Below, one piece after another: positions 1 to 8,718 of a stretch of 30,744 bases of DNA. The stretch covers positions 1 through 30,744 of the forward strand of contig USMK01000017.1 of assembly GCA_900555835.1 (NCBI GenBank), read 5' to 3'. The first letter of the stretch is position 1, and the number at the start of each line of letters is the position of its first letter. Below the pieces are notes generated by a model. The model saw only the letters and a program-made list of their open reading frames with translations. It did not search any database and was not told the origin of the DNA. The position numbers and the translations under genes were made by a program. Source of the stretch: an uncultured Clostridium sp. Its GTDB lineage: Bacteria; Bacillota; Clostridia; TANB77; CAG-508.

Positions 1-55
1 TGATTAAGATTTCGTACGGTTACTCCGCGGCACATTCGTCATTACATAAATTTTA
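1..55 (-). repeat. Partial copy of palindromic intergenic repeat (inverted relative to 12251-12402)
   Basis: These 55 bases are the exact reverse complement of 12251-12305, with no mismatch; identity stops at base 56. The rest of the element would lie to the left, outside the window. It is richer in GC than its surroundings and sits beyond the 3' end of the traX-like gene, as the other copy sits beyond the 3' end of a membrane protein gene. It carries no coding sense. I read it as one member of a dispersed palindromic repeat family (MITE- or REP-like). Confidence 0.8.
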
Positions 56-129
56 TCATTTTAATTTACTCCATTTTTACTACTCTATAATTTTTGAAAA
101 CTAAAATATAGCTGATATTGCCATTCTGC

Positions 130-229
130 AATTTGAGTGCTTGACTTTTGGATGTTTACATATAAAACCATAGTTATTGCTATGGTTTACCTTATAATTT
201 GAGTATTTGATTTTTAATTGCTTACATAA
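130..229. repeat. Imperfect direct repeat overlapping the 3' end of the traX-like gene
   Basis: Bases 130-162 and 196-228 match at about 26 of 33 positions (both start AATTTGAGT and end TTACATA), offset by 66 bases and flanking the hairpin at 165-188. The right copy overlaps the last two codons and stop of the traX-like gene, so the 3' end of that gene may have been duplicated and then diverged. No function is evident. Confidence 0.5.
165..188 (-). terminator. Hairpin downstream of traX-like gene, possible terminator
   Basis: AAACCATAG (165-173) pairs perfectly with CTATGGTTT (180-188) around a 6-base loop, 34 bases past the stop of the minus-strand traX-like gene. There is no strong U-tract after the stem on the minus strand, so termination is only a guess. 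Confidence 0.35.
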
Positions 230-893
230 ACATTGTTGCTATTGCTATTATGAATAGATGTAGTGGGTAGAAAACATAGAGTAGGTATTTGGTTTTTGGA
301 CCTAGTTTGCCGTTGTATAGGAGGATTGGGATTATTGATAGGAATGTGAATGTGGCTAGTAGGTAGTATGGGTAATAGTAGTTGGATTGGATTAGGAGTG
401 GTATGTATTTTAGGAGTATTATGGCTAAGTAGCCGAGTGGAAGTAGTATTTTGTTTTTCTTTAATATGAAGAATGAAAATACTAATAATACTCCCCAGTA
501 GCCATAATCTACTTTTAATAGCTCGCCTATGATTATACAAATGGCCGAGCCTAGTAGTCCTATTATTTTGTTTTTGCTTTTATCATATAAGCAAATTGCT
601 AGAAGACCTAGTAATAGTGTGAAAAATATGTTTAGGTGTAGTTCCATTCCGAAGGCGTATTCAAATAAGTTGAATGGTAATTGCGATATTATGGCAAATA
701 AAAATAGTTTCCAGAAATATTTTTTTAAATTATGTGTATGTTCATATCCTTCAGAAATTTGAAATGCAAATATCGGAAAAGCAAGTCTTCCTAAATAATT
801 GCACCAAGAAAAATTACCACCATATATATAATAACCAAAGTGATCAAAGCACATTGAAATAACTGCTATCATTTTTAAAACAAACGAAGACAT
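222..893 (-). CDS. TraX-family integral membrane protein
   Basis: A 223-residue polytopic membrane protein. The N-terminal part carries the recognisable TraX-family signature: MIAVISMCFDHFGYY (near residues 8-22), LGRLAFPIFAFQISEGYEHT (near 34-53), then a basic NLKKY segment and a helix containing ISQLPFN. About seven hydrophobic helices follow to the C terminus. TraX was named for F-pilin N-acetylation, but most chromosomal homologues in Firmicutes are orphan genes of unknown substrate. No conjugation gene is nearby, so a role in conjugation should not be assumed. ATG at 891-893 is preceded by AAGGAGGAG at good spacing. The sense strand is T/G-rich in the first half and A/C-rich in the second. 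The family call is fairly sure; the biochemical function is unknown. Confidence 0.8.
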   Translation of the reverse strand: MSSFVLKMIAVISMCFDHFGYYIYGGNFSWCNYLGRLAFPIFAFQISEGYEHTHNLKKYFWKLFLFAIISQLPFNLFEYAFGMELHLNIFFTLLLGLLAICLYDKSKNKIIGLLGSAICIIIGELLKVDYGYWGVLLVFSFFILKKNKILLPLGYLAIILLKYIPLLIQSNYYYPYYLLATFTFLSIIPILLYNGKLGPKTKYLLYVFYPLHLFIIAIATMFM

Positions 894-930
894 CTAAAAA
901 ACTCCTCCTTGTGCGAATTTTATGAATTAA

Positions 931-959
931 AATATATCACAAAACGGGGAGAAAGTAAA
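931..959 (-). promoter_or_regulatory. Likely sigma-A promoter of traX-like gene
   Basis: Read on the minus strand: TTTACT, 17 bases, TATATT, with TG one base upstream of the -10 (extended -10). It lies about 40 bases upstream of the ATG. The -35 match is moderate. Confidence 0.45.
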
Positions 960-1019
960 CTACGAAGCAGAGGATAATTGTATATTGGTTTAGAAGTACA
1001 ATAGAAAGGTAAAGATGGA

Positions 1020-1057
1020 GAAAAACAAAAAATAGGAGGGTATATTGAACCCTCCTA
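1020..1057 (-). terminator. Rho-independent terminator of the ABC exporter gene
   Basis: TAGGAGGG (1033-1040) and CCCTCCTA (1050-1057) form a perfect 8-bp GC-rich stem with a 9-base loop. On the minus strand it is followed by TTTTTTGTTTTT. It lies 26 bases after the stop of the minus-strand ABC gene. Confidence 0.85.
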
Positions 1058-1082
1058 ACTGAAAAGATAATTGATGAGGTAG

Positions 1083-2906
1083 TTAAATCTCCTTTACTAA
1101 ATTACAGTGCCCTTCCTTTAAAAATTGTAAATTCCTAAATGTGTACTCGTTAGAAAGGTTATGCTTAAATCCATCAATATTCTGATGTGTTGAGATTATG
1201 ACAATTCGTTTTTTATCTTTGTTAGAATATCTGACAATGTATTCCAGCGTTCTTTCTGCATCAGCTGAATCGGATTCTGATTTATCATCAAGACCTGATG
1301 TACATTCATCTAACACAAGTACGTCAATTTCTTCATTTAACCAGTATAGCATTTTTGCAAGAATTAGCCTCTGTTTCTGTCCGTTAGATAGTGAATGTTC
1401 AAACTGTTTTTCTTTCATCCATTTCCAGACATCAAAGCAATTCGATTTTATCTCATACCATAAATGGAGGTTTTCCAAAATCGTTTGCATTTTTATAAGG
1501 TCAGGATTTTCGCAACAGCAAAACAGTTCTTCATAGATGCTAAGAGAACCAAATTTCAGATTTTCATCATAGGACAAAAATCTAGATGTAGAAGGTATTT
1601 CACTACTTTTCTTCAATTTGATTTTTTCAGTCAACATTTTCATAAATGTTGATTTTCCACTACCAGAGGGTCCGTACAGAATTGCTATTTCTCCGTTATT
1701 GATGCATATAGTATTTCTTGATATTAATGTGAAAGGCTTATCATTTTCAGATTCTTCTAAATATTGAATTGAGAATGGACTGATGATGATATTATCAATA
1801 GTTTTAGGCTTTGAAAGTTTTGTGGCTTCTTTATGATATACATCTAAAATTAATGACATATCAGTTTCTTCTTTTTTTAGTGCTATAAGCTTTGAATTGT
1901 GATTGTTTAAAATTTTAGCAATTCGACTAATATGCACTAATGCTGTTTCAACAATGAGAAGTGTAGCAGTAATCTCTGTTATTGTTGCTAAATTTATGCT
2001 ATTCCATTCAACTTCTAACAGATAGAATGTTATAAATCCATATTGACTAAATGTTTCTAGTATTGCAACAAATAATCTTGAAAAATTAAGCTTTTTGTGG
2101 TAATTTATAGCATTCTGATTACTTGAAATAACAGTCTTTTGAAATTTACTTATTCTCATGTCCAAATCATTTGGGATAATTGAAGGAACACGAAGTAAAT
2201 CGTTAACTATCAAAGATTGCTCGTTGTCATATTCTCTATTTTTCTGATAATATAAATCTGTATACAAGCTAATGTATGCAGAACTAAAAAAAGAGATAAG
2301 CATAAATATGAAAATCAAATTAATAAAAATAACCTGGTCAACTGAAGTATTGGTTACTATGGCGAAAAATAGCATAAGAAATGTGCTAATAATCTCAAAT
2401 ATATCAAATATATGGTGGATTTTTAGTAGCCACAGGTTTTTTAAATAGCTACCGATAGTATTTAACATTGATTCATTCTTCATTACCTTGTACCACTTAT
2501 TTGATGTATCATACTTAGATACCTTGTTTGATGTCTTGCCAATGATTTGACTGCCTATGAAAACAATTTCGTTTTTCAAAATTAGGTCAAACTTATTTTG
2601 TTCTGAGTTTTCAAATGCATGGAAAGCTTCTCTTACAACCTGCTGACCACGATATAACATAAAAAAAATGATTCCAAGCAAAATCAGCCTATACTCAATC
2701 ATCATGTTAGTCGCCTTGAGCATGAATGCAAAAATCAGAGAAATTACAGTCATTGCAAAACTCATAAAACATACTTTAAATCCCATCCGCTTAATGCTTG
2801 GGGGAATAGAAACCATTTCATCCGAAAGACCATATGGCTTGAAGAAGTTAATAATAAGATTCAACACCTCCCGCATTAAATGTTTCAATTTTTCCTGTCT
2901 TTTCAT
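1083..2906 (-). CDS. ABC transporter, fused permease and ATPase (exporter type)
   Basis: A 607-residue ABC half-transporter with about five or six transmembrane helices in the first two-thirds and a nucleotide-binding domain at the C terminus. Visible motifs in order: Walker A GPSGSGKST (near 413-421), signature LSNGQKQR, Walker B VLVLDECTSGLDD and an H-loop in IIISTHQ. The signature has N where LSGGQ has its first G, and K for Q-R spacing, which is slightly degenerate. The topology is that of an exporter working as a dimer; the substrate is unknown. There is no partner gene, peptidase domain or precursor peptide next to it. ATG at 2904-2906 follows AAGGAGG. It has its own promoter and terminator. 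It uses two in-frame CGG arginine codons (2772-2774 region in KRMG and 2868-2870 region in LMREV), which native-looking genes in the window avoid, so it may be acquired. Confidence 0.85.
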   Translation of the reverse strand: MKRQEKLKHLMREVLNLIINFFKPYGLSDEMVSIPPSIKRMGFKVCFMSFAMTVISLIFAFMLKATNMMIEYRLILLGIIFFMLYRGQQVVREAFHAFENSEQNKFDLILKNEIVFIGSQIIGKTSNKVSKYDTSNKWYKVMKNESMLNTIGSYLKNLWLLKIHHIFDIFEIISTFLMLFFAIVTNTSVDQVIFINLIFIFMLISFFSSAYISLYTDLYYQKNREYDNEQSLIVNDLLRVPSIIPNDLDMRISKFQKTVISSNQNAINYHKKLNFSRLFVAILETFSQYGFITFYLLEVEWNSINLATITEITATLLIVETALVHISRIAKILNNHNSKLIALKKEETDMSLILDVYHKEATKLSKPKTIDNIIISPFSIQYLEESENDKPFTLISRNTICINNGEIAILYGPSGSGKSTFMKMLTEKIKLKKSSEIPSTSRFLSYDENLKFGSLSIYEELFCCCENPDLIKMQTILENLHLWYEIKSNCFDVWKWMKEKQFEHSLSNGQKQRLILAKMLYWLNEEIDVLVLDECTSGLDDKSESDSADAERTLEYIVRYSNKDKKRIVIISTHQNIDGFKHNLSNEYTFRNLQFLKEGHCNLVKEI

Positions 2907-2967
2907 GTGTTTTTCCTCCTTAATTACGTGATAGAAAAATTTAAAAAAGGTAATAACCTATGCTTTT

Positions 2968-2996
2968 ATTATAGCATATTTACATAATACTTTCAA
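2968..2996 (-). promoter_or_regulatory. Sigma-A promoter of the ABC exporter gene
   Basis: On the minus strand: TTGAAA, exactly 17 bases, TATAAT, with an extended -10 TGC. It is about 60 bases upstream of the ATG. The promoter at 16731-16759 has the same -35 and the same ATGCTATAAT core. The stretch 2907-3233 without a gene holds this promoter and the weaker plus-strand promoter at 3085-3113; I see nothing else in it. Confidence 0.85.
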
Positions 2997-3084
2997 GCAT
3001 CTTCAATAAAAGGAGATTATATTATGCAGTAGAGAATAATTGTTGGAAAAAGTCGAAATAAATTATTTTTGAATTTGAAAAGTA

Positions 3085-3113
3085 TTTACAATAATCAAAA
3101 GTTTTGATAAAAT
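3085..3113 (+). promoter_or_regulatory. Possible promoter of the RCC1-repeat surface protein gene
   Basis: TTTACA, 17 bases, TAAAAT. The implied leader is about 120 bases. TTGATA boxes at 3104-3109 and 3120-3125 offer alternatives, so the exact site is uncertain. Confidence 0.35.
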
Positions 3114-3239
3114 TACAATTGATAAATATCGTATTAAAATCTGTTTTTCGTGGGAAAATTATTATATGAATAAGAAAATAAATGTAAAGCATACTAATGA
3201 TAGATTTTTCGATAAAAATACATAAGAGAGGGAATGAAA

Positions 3240-5958
3240 ATGAAGAAGTTTAGAGGGTATAATGGAATAACATTGTTAGCTTTAATTATTACAATTATAG
3301 TATTAGTCATTTTGGCAGGAGTAGCAATAAATACACTATACGGTGAAAACGGAATAATAAGTAATGCACAAGATGTGGCGACATTGAACAATATAAAAAC
3401 ACTAGAAGAAGGAATTAATTTATATAAAATAGATAAAAATCTAGAAGGAAAAGTACAAGAAGAAAGTTATCCAATAGCATTAAATGAAGATGGAAGTAAA
3501 ATAACACTAAGTCAAATGAAAAGTGCAAGTGAATTAGAAAAATTACCAGATGGAGTAAAGTATACATTGCTAAATTTAACAGCAGAAAAAGGAACAACAA
3601 ATATACCAACATTTGAACAAATAGATTATAGCCAATTCTATAAATTAGACTACACCAAACTAAATATGAGCGAAGAAGAAGCAGAAAACCTAGTAATATA
3701 TATAGAAGGAGATAATTACAAAGTAATAAACTTAACAGGAGTAAAATACCAGAACAAAGATATATATGTAATAATTCCACTAAACAACGAAGCAGAACCA
3801 GAATATATAACAGTAGCAAATAATACGTACAAACTATATGGAGATGGAACATTAAAAGCATTAGGAGAAAAAACAGTAAATAGTGGCTATACCAGCAGCG
3901 AAGTAAACGAAATAAATAACAGCTGGGACGAATTTGATTTAAAATCAATAAATGAAAGATTTGACAATAGAATGAATTTACCAGAAACACTAACCTCAGA
4001 CTGGTATGCAGGTCATGTGTATTTCAGCACAGGAACAGCATATGTAATAGACCAGAACAATGACTTATGGGCATGGGGAGCAAATGATTATAACAAGCTA
4101 GGATTAGGACATTCTTTTTTGGTGGTAGAACCAACAAAAATACTAGAAGGAAGATGTGAAGGAAAAGAAAATGTAAAAGCAAGCAAAGTATGGGCCGGAG
4201 ATTATAATACATTTATAGTAGATAAAGAAGGAATATTGTGGGCATGTGGAAATAATCGGACAAGGAGTATTAGGACAGGGAAATACAAATGCTTATAGCA
4301 AATGGATAAAAATAGATAATATAAATGGAAATGATATAAAAGAAATTCAATTAACTGCTAAATCATTTTATTCAGCAGCAGTAATAATAATGAATAATGG
4401 AAATGTATATGGAGCTGGACACAACGATGGGAGACTAGGAAAGGTGGGAAATAAGAGCAAGTTCGTAGCAATAGAAAATTATTATAATTCGAAACAAATT
4501 GAAATGGGTGATTTGACAACATATTTTATTAACTCCAAAAATGAATTATATGCTTGCGGATATTCAGGATATTTTAATATGAATGAAAATATTATTGTAG
4601 ATAATGCAAAGAAAATTGCTAGCAATGTAAAGCAAGTGAAAATTAGAGGAGCAGAGGTAGTGTATTTAACGGAAAATAATAAAATATATTATACTAAGTA
4701 TGGAGGTACACCAATCCAAATAAATATAGATATGAATGAAAATAGTAATGTGAATTTGGTTTCTGTAAGATATTTTATATCGAATAGTGAGTTATATTTA
4801 ATTAATTTAGAAACATTAAATACTGATTTAAGTAAACATAATGTAACAAGTTATAATAATAACTATGGAGAGTATGAATTTATGCAAAACAAGAATATGA
4901 GCATATATATGACGGATAAGCCAATTATATATATAGAAGCTTGCCCTAATATTTGTAAAATAGGAACAAAATCAAATTATAATTTAAGAAAAGTGTTTGA
5001 AAATGTAGCCTTTGTGCAAGGAAAAGGGAATAATATAAGCATTGTTGATAGAAATGGAAAGATATATGAAAGCATAAAAGCAAATGATAATAAAAGTATA
5101 ATTGGAGCAAAAAAAATAATAGCTTCTGCTTCCAATAAATATGTAATAAAAAAAGATGGAACACTATGGGCAAAAGGAAACTGGATGGCAGGAATGTGGG
5201 GAGAATCTGTTGAGAAAAATGATTATATACAAATAACAAAGGATGGAATAAATAATTTTACCAATATAAAGGATATTTATACATCTACTACGGGGTATGC
5301 CGTAGTTTTTAAAACATCGGATAATAAAATATATTGGGCGGGTTCAACTTCGTATATAATGTTACCTCAAATATATGGTGAGTATAATACAATTGGAAAT
5401 GGTAGTATTACGTATTATCCACATGAAGTAAATAGTGAAATAATAGGATTAATAAAAGATAAAATAAAAGATGTAGCCTTCTTTCAAATAAACAAAGGAG
5501 GAATATCAGGGGCATGTACATTGATACTGACAGAAGATGGAAAGTTATATACCATGTCAAATAATAGAAATATGTCTGGAAATAGTAGTTATGCAGATAT
5601 TACAAATGGTGACTTCACAGAACTAACAATAAAAGAAGGAACAACAGTAAAACAAGTTATAACAGAAGACGGACTTAGTCTAGCCCTACTATCCAACGGC
5701 GAAGTTTACGGATGGGGCTACAATACCTACGGTATTTTGGGACCAAGCTACGAAGTAGGTGGAATTTACCCAACCCCAGTAAAACTAGAAGGATTACCAG
5801 CAAACATTCGCTACATGAGCCTAGGCAATGGATTTGCAATATTTGCAAGCAAAAGTGGAGAAGTGTACGGCATAGGAAAAAATGACTACGGCCAATTAGG
5901 CACAGGCGACAGCGCCGGTAGAACCGAATTTGTAAGATGCACTAAGTTGGAGAAATAG
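3240..5958 (+). CDS. Pilin-like RCC1-repeat surface protein, interrupted by a +1 frameshift at CGG
   Basis: The gene is open from 3240 to the CGG codon at 4257-4259; that frame then stops at 4298. The conserved frame resumes at 4258 and runs to 5958, so skipping C4257 gives about 905 residues. The N terminus (GITLLALIITIIVLVILAGV) is a prepilin-like basic leader plus hydrophobic helix; glutamate at +5 is replaced by alanine. The rest carries RCC1/beta-propeller repeats: DLWAWGANDYNKLGLG, then ILWACGNN...GQGVLGQG across the break, NVYGAGHNDGRLG, TLWAKGNW, EVYGWGYNTYGILG, EVYGIGKNDYGQLGTG. Such proteins are probably cell-surface or pilus-like. ATG 3240 is favoured over ATG 3234 because GAGAGGG at 3226-3232 is too close to the latter. 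Codon style differs between the ends and the middle (about 4260-5640), suggesting a mosaic. Either sequencing error, decay or recoding could explain the break. Confidence 0.8.
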
Positions 5959-5965
5959 TAGATAA

Positions 5966-6010
5966 AAAGTATTCAAATTAAAGAAAAAAATTTGAATACT
6001 TTTATTTTTA
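5966..6010 (+). terminator. Bidirectional terminator between the RCC1 gene and ylbJ
   Basis: A perfect 14-bp stem (5966-5979 with 5989-6002) and 9-base loop, followed by ATTTTTAT on the plus strand. On the minus strand the stem also ends in a T-run (ACTTTTTATC), so it can serve ylbJ, which converges from the right. Confidence 0.8.
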
Positions 6011-6048
6011 TATTGAGTAGTAAAAAGGAGAATGTTATAAAATTCGCA

Positions 6049-7106
6049 TTATAAATTAAAATTAAATAGCAAACTATTTTGGAGTATTAAGTATGTATAA
6101 AAGGCAGAAAAGCTAGCTTGTAGAATTTTGCCTATTATGTAGGGCTTTACAGAGATGCCATTTTTGGATATTATGCTTAGGACTTGTAAAAGAACGGAAA
6201 GGCCTCCAAAGCCAAGTAGAAAGGCACATATTATGATATTTACAGAAATGTTTTTGTTCGAAATAACACATACTTTGCTTACACCATTTGTTAGTTCTAT
6301 TATGCCTGAAAAAATGCTATCACAAAATTCAGGAGATAGCCCCAAAATGTTGAATAAAGGTGAAAATACTGTACTTAAAATATCAAAAAAATGAGTATTG
6401 TCTAGCATTGAGTTGATAACAGAGAATAAAACTACAAATCCACCTATCATAACAATTGTGTTTATGGAATTTTTTATACTTATTCCTAATACTTCTCCCA
6501 AATTTTCTATATTTACAATTCCGTGGACTTTTTGAGTTGCATTCAGATAACCTATAAAGTGGATTTCTTTTGCATTTCCAAAATCTAAATAAAAATCCAA
6601 CTGTTATACAAGCTAAAATATGAGTGAATAGTAATAAAAATCCGATTTTAGAATTGCCAAGTAATCCAGAGCCAACTGTTCCAACAATAAATAGAGGACC
6701 TGAGTTATTGGTAAATGCAATTAGTCTTTCACATTCTTCTGTATTACAAATTTTCTTTTCTTTTAAATTTGAAACTATTTTGGCTCCTGTGGGATAGCCA
6801 CTTATTATTCCCATTAAAAAAGCAAAAGATCCTTCACCAGGAACATTGAAAATGGGTCTCATTATTCTATTTAAAGCTTTTCCCATGTAATGAATTACAT
6901 TAGTATGACCGTAAAAGTTCTGTGGCTATAAAAAATGGAAGCAAAGAAGGAAGTACAGAGTTTGCGAAAAGTGCAAGTCCATTTTGGGCAGCTTTCATAT
7001 TGTCTCTTGAAAATATGACAAGTAAAATTGTAAAAATGCAAAAAAGTATTGCAATAAAATTTCTTTTAAATTTAAAAAATACAACCTTAATCTTAGGTAT
7101 AGTCAT
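6049..7106 (-). CDS. ylbJ: Sporulation membrane protein YlbJ/SpoVV homologue with two +1 frameshifts
   Basis: Three consecutive frames together give a typical YlbJ of about 351 residues: 7106-6912 (LFANSVLPSLLPFFIATELL), 6910 to about 6554 (NVPGEGSFAFLMGIISGYPT, then LIAFTNNSGPLFIVGTVGSG) and 6552-6049 (NLGEVLGISIKNSINTIVMI, then IGGFVVLFSVI). The family has a Gate (nucleoside-recognition-like) fold; B. subtilis SpoVV/YlbJ moves dipicolinate across the outer forespore membrane. The first break is an in-frame CGG (minus strand, plus 6909-6911) in TTA-CGG-TCA; skipping its C gives GHTNVIHYMGKALN. The second lies between the A-run at plus 6568-6571 and an AGG at plus 6551-6553; one base must again be skipped. 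ATG at 7104-7106 follows AAGGTG. Either a pseudogene, two indel errors, or recoding; the flanking conserved sequence shows no other damage. Confidence 0.8.
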
Positions 7107-7223
7107 AAAATCACCTTGTAAAATATATTAAAATTTTGGATTGGTTATACCTTAAATTTTGAATAGATTAAATATTGGAGCAATTAATGTAAAACAAACT
7201 AAAAGGCAAAATTCGACAAAAAC

Positions 7224-7252
7224 TTGATAAATAAGCCAATTCGTGGTACAAT
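7224..7252 (+). promoter_or_regulatory. Sigma-A promoter of ackA
   Basis: TTGATA, exactly 17 bases, TACAAT. The start point predicted from it (about 7259) falls inside the inverted repeat at 7256-7279. Confidence 0.8.
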
Positions 7253-7255
7253 AGA

Positions 7256-7279
7256 AATGTAATAAACATTTATTACATT
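7256..7279. promoter_or_regulatory. Operator-like inverted repeat over the ackA start point
   Basis: AATGTAATAA (7256-7265) and TTATTACATT (7270-7279) are perfect 10-base inverted arms separated by ACAT. The repeat begins four bases after the -10 box, where a repressor dimer would block transcription. It could instead act as a 5' stabilising hairpin in the mRNA. It ends about 70 bases before the ackA start codon. The regulator is unknown. Confidence 0.5.
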
Positions 7280-7349
7280 GTTTTTGACAATTGTTAAAAA
7301 CAAATGGGTAGTACGAAAATTTTTACGAAAGAAAAAGGAGCAAAAAGAA

Positions 7350-8573
7350 ATGAACGTATTGGTTATCAATGCAGGCTCTAGTAGCCTGAAAAGTCAGCTG
7401 ATCGAAGTCGAAACAGGTAAGGTTATTGCCAAGGTTTTAGCTGAGCGGGTAGGCACACCGGAAACAATTCTGACTTTTAAGGCAGAAACGAACGAAATTA
7501 AGGTGAAAAAACCTGGAGACCATCAAAGGGCCATTGCTATGACACTTAAATTACTTACTGACCCGGTTTTCGGTGTCATTGATAATTTAGAGGAAATTGA
7601 TGCAATTGGACACAGAGTGGTTCATGGCGGAGAAATATATTGCAAACCCATGCTTATCACCTCTAAGGTGATTGACGGCATTCGTAATTGCAATGCTTTG
7701 GCGCCATTGCATAACCCGGCATGTTTGCTGGGGATTGCAGCTTGTAAAAAGTTGATGCCGGAGAAAAAGCAAGTGGCAATTTTTGACACTGCTTTCCATC
7801 AAACTATGTCGGAAGAAAGATTTATGTATCCGATACCTCGTAAGTATTACGAAAAGTATCAGATCAGGAAGTACGGTTTCCACGGCATTAGCCATAACTA
7901 TCTGGCGGAAACGCTTAAAGAAATTATGGGTGAGGCTGAAATGAAAGCTATTAATTTCCATCTGGGACAAGGCGCAAGCCTTTGTGCAGTGAAGGATGGA
8001 AAATCTGTTGATACTACGATGGGGTTATCTCCCCTGGCTGGTATATTAATGGGCACTCGCTCTGGCGATATTGACCCAGCAATTGTTTCTTATCTGGCTT
8101 CGGCAGAGAATATTGACCACAATGATGTGATTGATATCTTAAATAAGGAAAGCGGTATGTTGGCACTTTCAGGAGTGTCAGCGGACTTCCGCGATATCCT
8201 GGCAGAAGCAGATAATGGAAACAAAAGAGCTAAAATGGCTCTTGAACGTTATTATGAAAATGTGGCACAATATGCTGCTAAATTTATGGTAACGCTGGAT
8301 GGAGCCAGACAACTTGTCTTTTCCGGCGGTATTGGTGAAAATTCGCCTATAGTTAGAGCTGAAATATGCAAGAAATTGCATATATTCGGAGTCGAGCTGG
8401 ACGAAGCACTTAATAACCAAGCAATTGGCAAGAAGATGAAAATTTCTTCAAGCCATTCGGGCTTGGAGGTATTCGTAATTCCAACCAATGAAGAGCTATT
8501 GATAGCAAGGCAAACAGTGCAAACCGTTGAAACTGCCGAACTGGAAGATGCAAAATCGAAAACTGAAGCATAG
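7350..8573 (+). CDS. ackA: Acetate kinase
   Basis: A 407-residue acetate kinase, making ATP and acetate from acetyl phosphate and ADP in the cytoplasm. Family motifs: VLVINAGSSSLK with Asn7, GHRVVHGGE, APLHNP, FDTAFHQTM, YGFHGISH with the catalytic His, GTRSGDIDPAI, FSGGIGENSP and the NEELLIAR glutamate. In the adenine-side motif the usual HLGNG reads HLGQG. ATG 7350 is chosen because AAAGGAG ends nine bases upstream and the protein then aligns with the family start; the frame is open 24 codons further upstream. It stands alone, without pta, between its own promoter and terminator. It is clearly richer in GC and in codons such as CTG, GCG, CGC and CGG (GAG-CGG-GTA, 7445-7447 region) than its neighbours, which suggests transfer or strong expression bias. 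A C-terminal acidic/Lys tail of about 18 residues is extra. Confidence 0.95.
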   Translation: MNVLVINAGSSSLKSQLIEVETGKVIAKVLAERVGTPETILTFKAETNEIKVKKPGDHQRAIAMTLKLLTDPVFGVIDNLEEIDAIGHRVVHGGEIYCKPMLITSKVIDGIRNCNALAPLHNPACLLGIAACKKLMPEKKQVAIFDTAFHQTMSEERFMYPIPRKYYEKYQIRKYGFHGISHNYLAETLKEIMGEAEMKAINFHLGQGASLCAVKDGKSVDTTMGLSPLAGILMGTRSGDIDPAIVSYLASAENIDHNDVIDILNKESGMLALSGVSADFRDILAEADNGNKRAKMALERYYENVAQYAAKFMVTLDGARQLVFSGGIGENSPIVRAEICKKLHIFGVELDEALNNQAIGKKMKISSSHSGLEVFVIPTNEELLIARQTVQTVETAELEDAKSKTEA

Positions 8574-8608
8574 AAAAAGCTAAAAACACGAAAATTCGTA
8601 CTACTACT

Positions 8609-8637
8609 ACCCAGACTTTTGTCTGGGTTTTTATTTG
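8609..8637 (+). terminator. Rho-independent terminator of ackA
   Basis: ACCCAGAC (8609-8616), loop TTTT, GTCTGGGT (8621-8628), then TTTTTATTTG. It lies 35 bases after the ackA stop. Confidence 0.9.
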
Positions 8638-8644
8638 TAAAATT

Positions 8645-8691
8645 AAAAACAAAAACATCTATCTCATATTGAGATGGATGTTTTTGTTTTT
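8645..8691. terminator. Long bidirectional terminator hairpin
   Basis: A 22-bp stem (8645-8666 with 8670-8691, one T-G wobble) around a 3-base loop, with A-rich and T-rich flanks. It lies between ackA and the converging minus-strand gene at 8719 and mainly serves the latter. Confidence 0.8.
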
Positions 8692-8718
8692 GACCATTAT
8701 TTTAGGGAAAAAGTGGTT

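Noticed and set aside
3415..3990. A 191-codon open frame on the minus strand
   Set aside because: Leucine- and tyrosine-rich shadow of the RCC1 gene with no start signals or domain.
4240..4300. Slipped-strand phase variation as cause of the RCC1 frameshift
   Set aside because: There is no homopolymer or short tandem repeat at the break.
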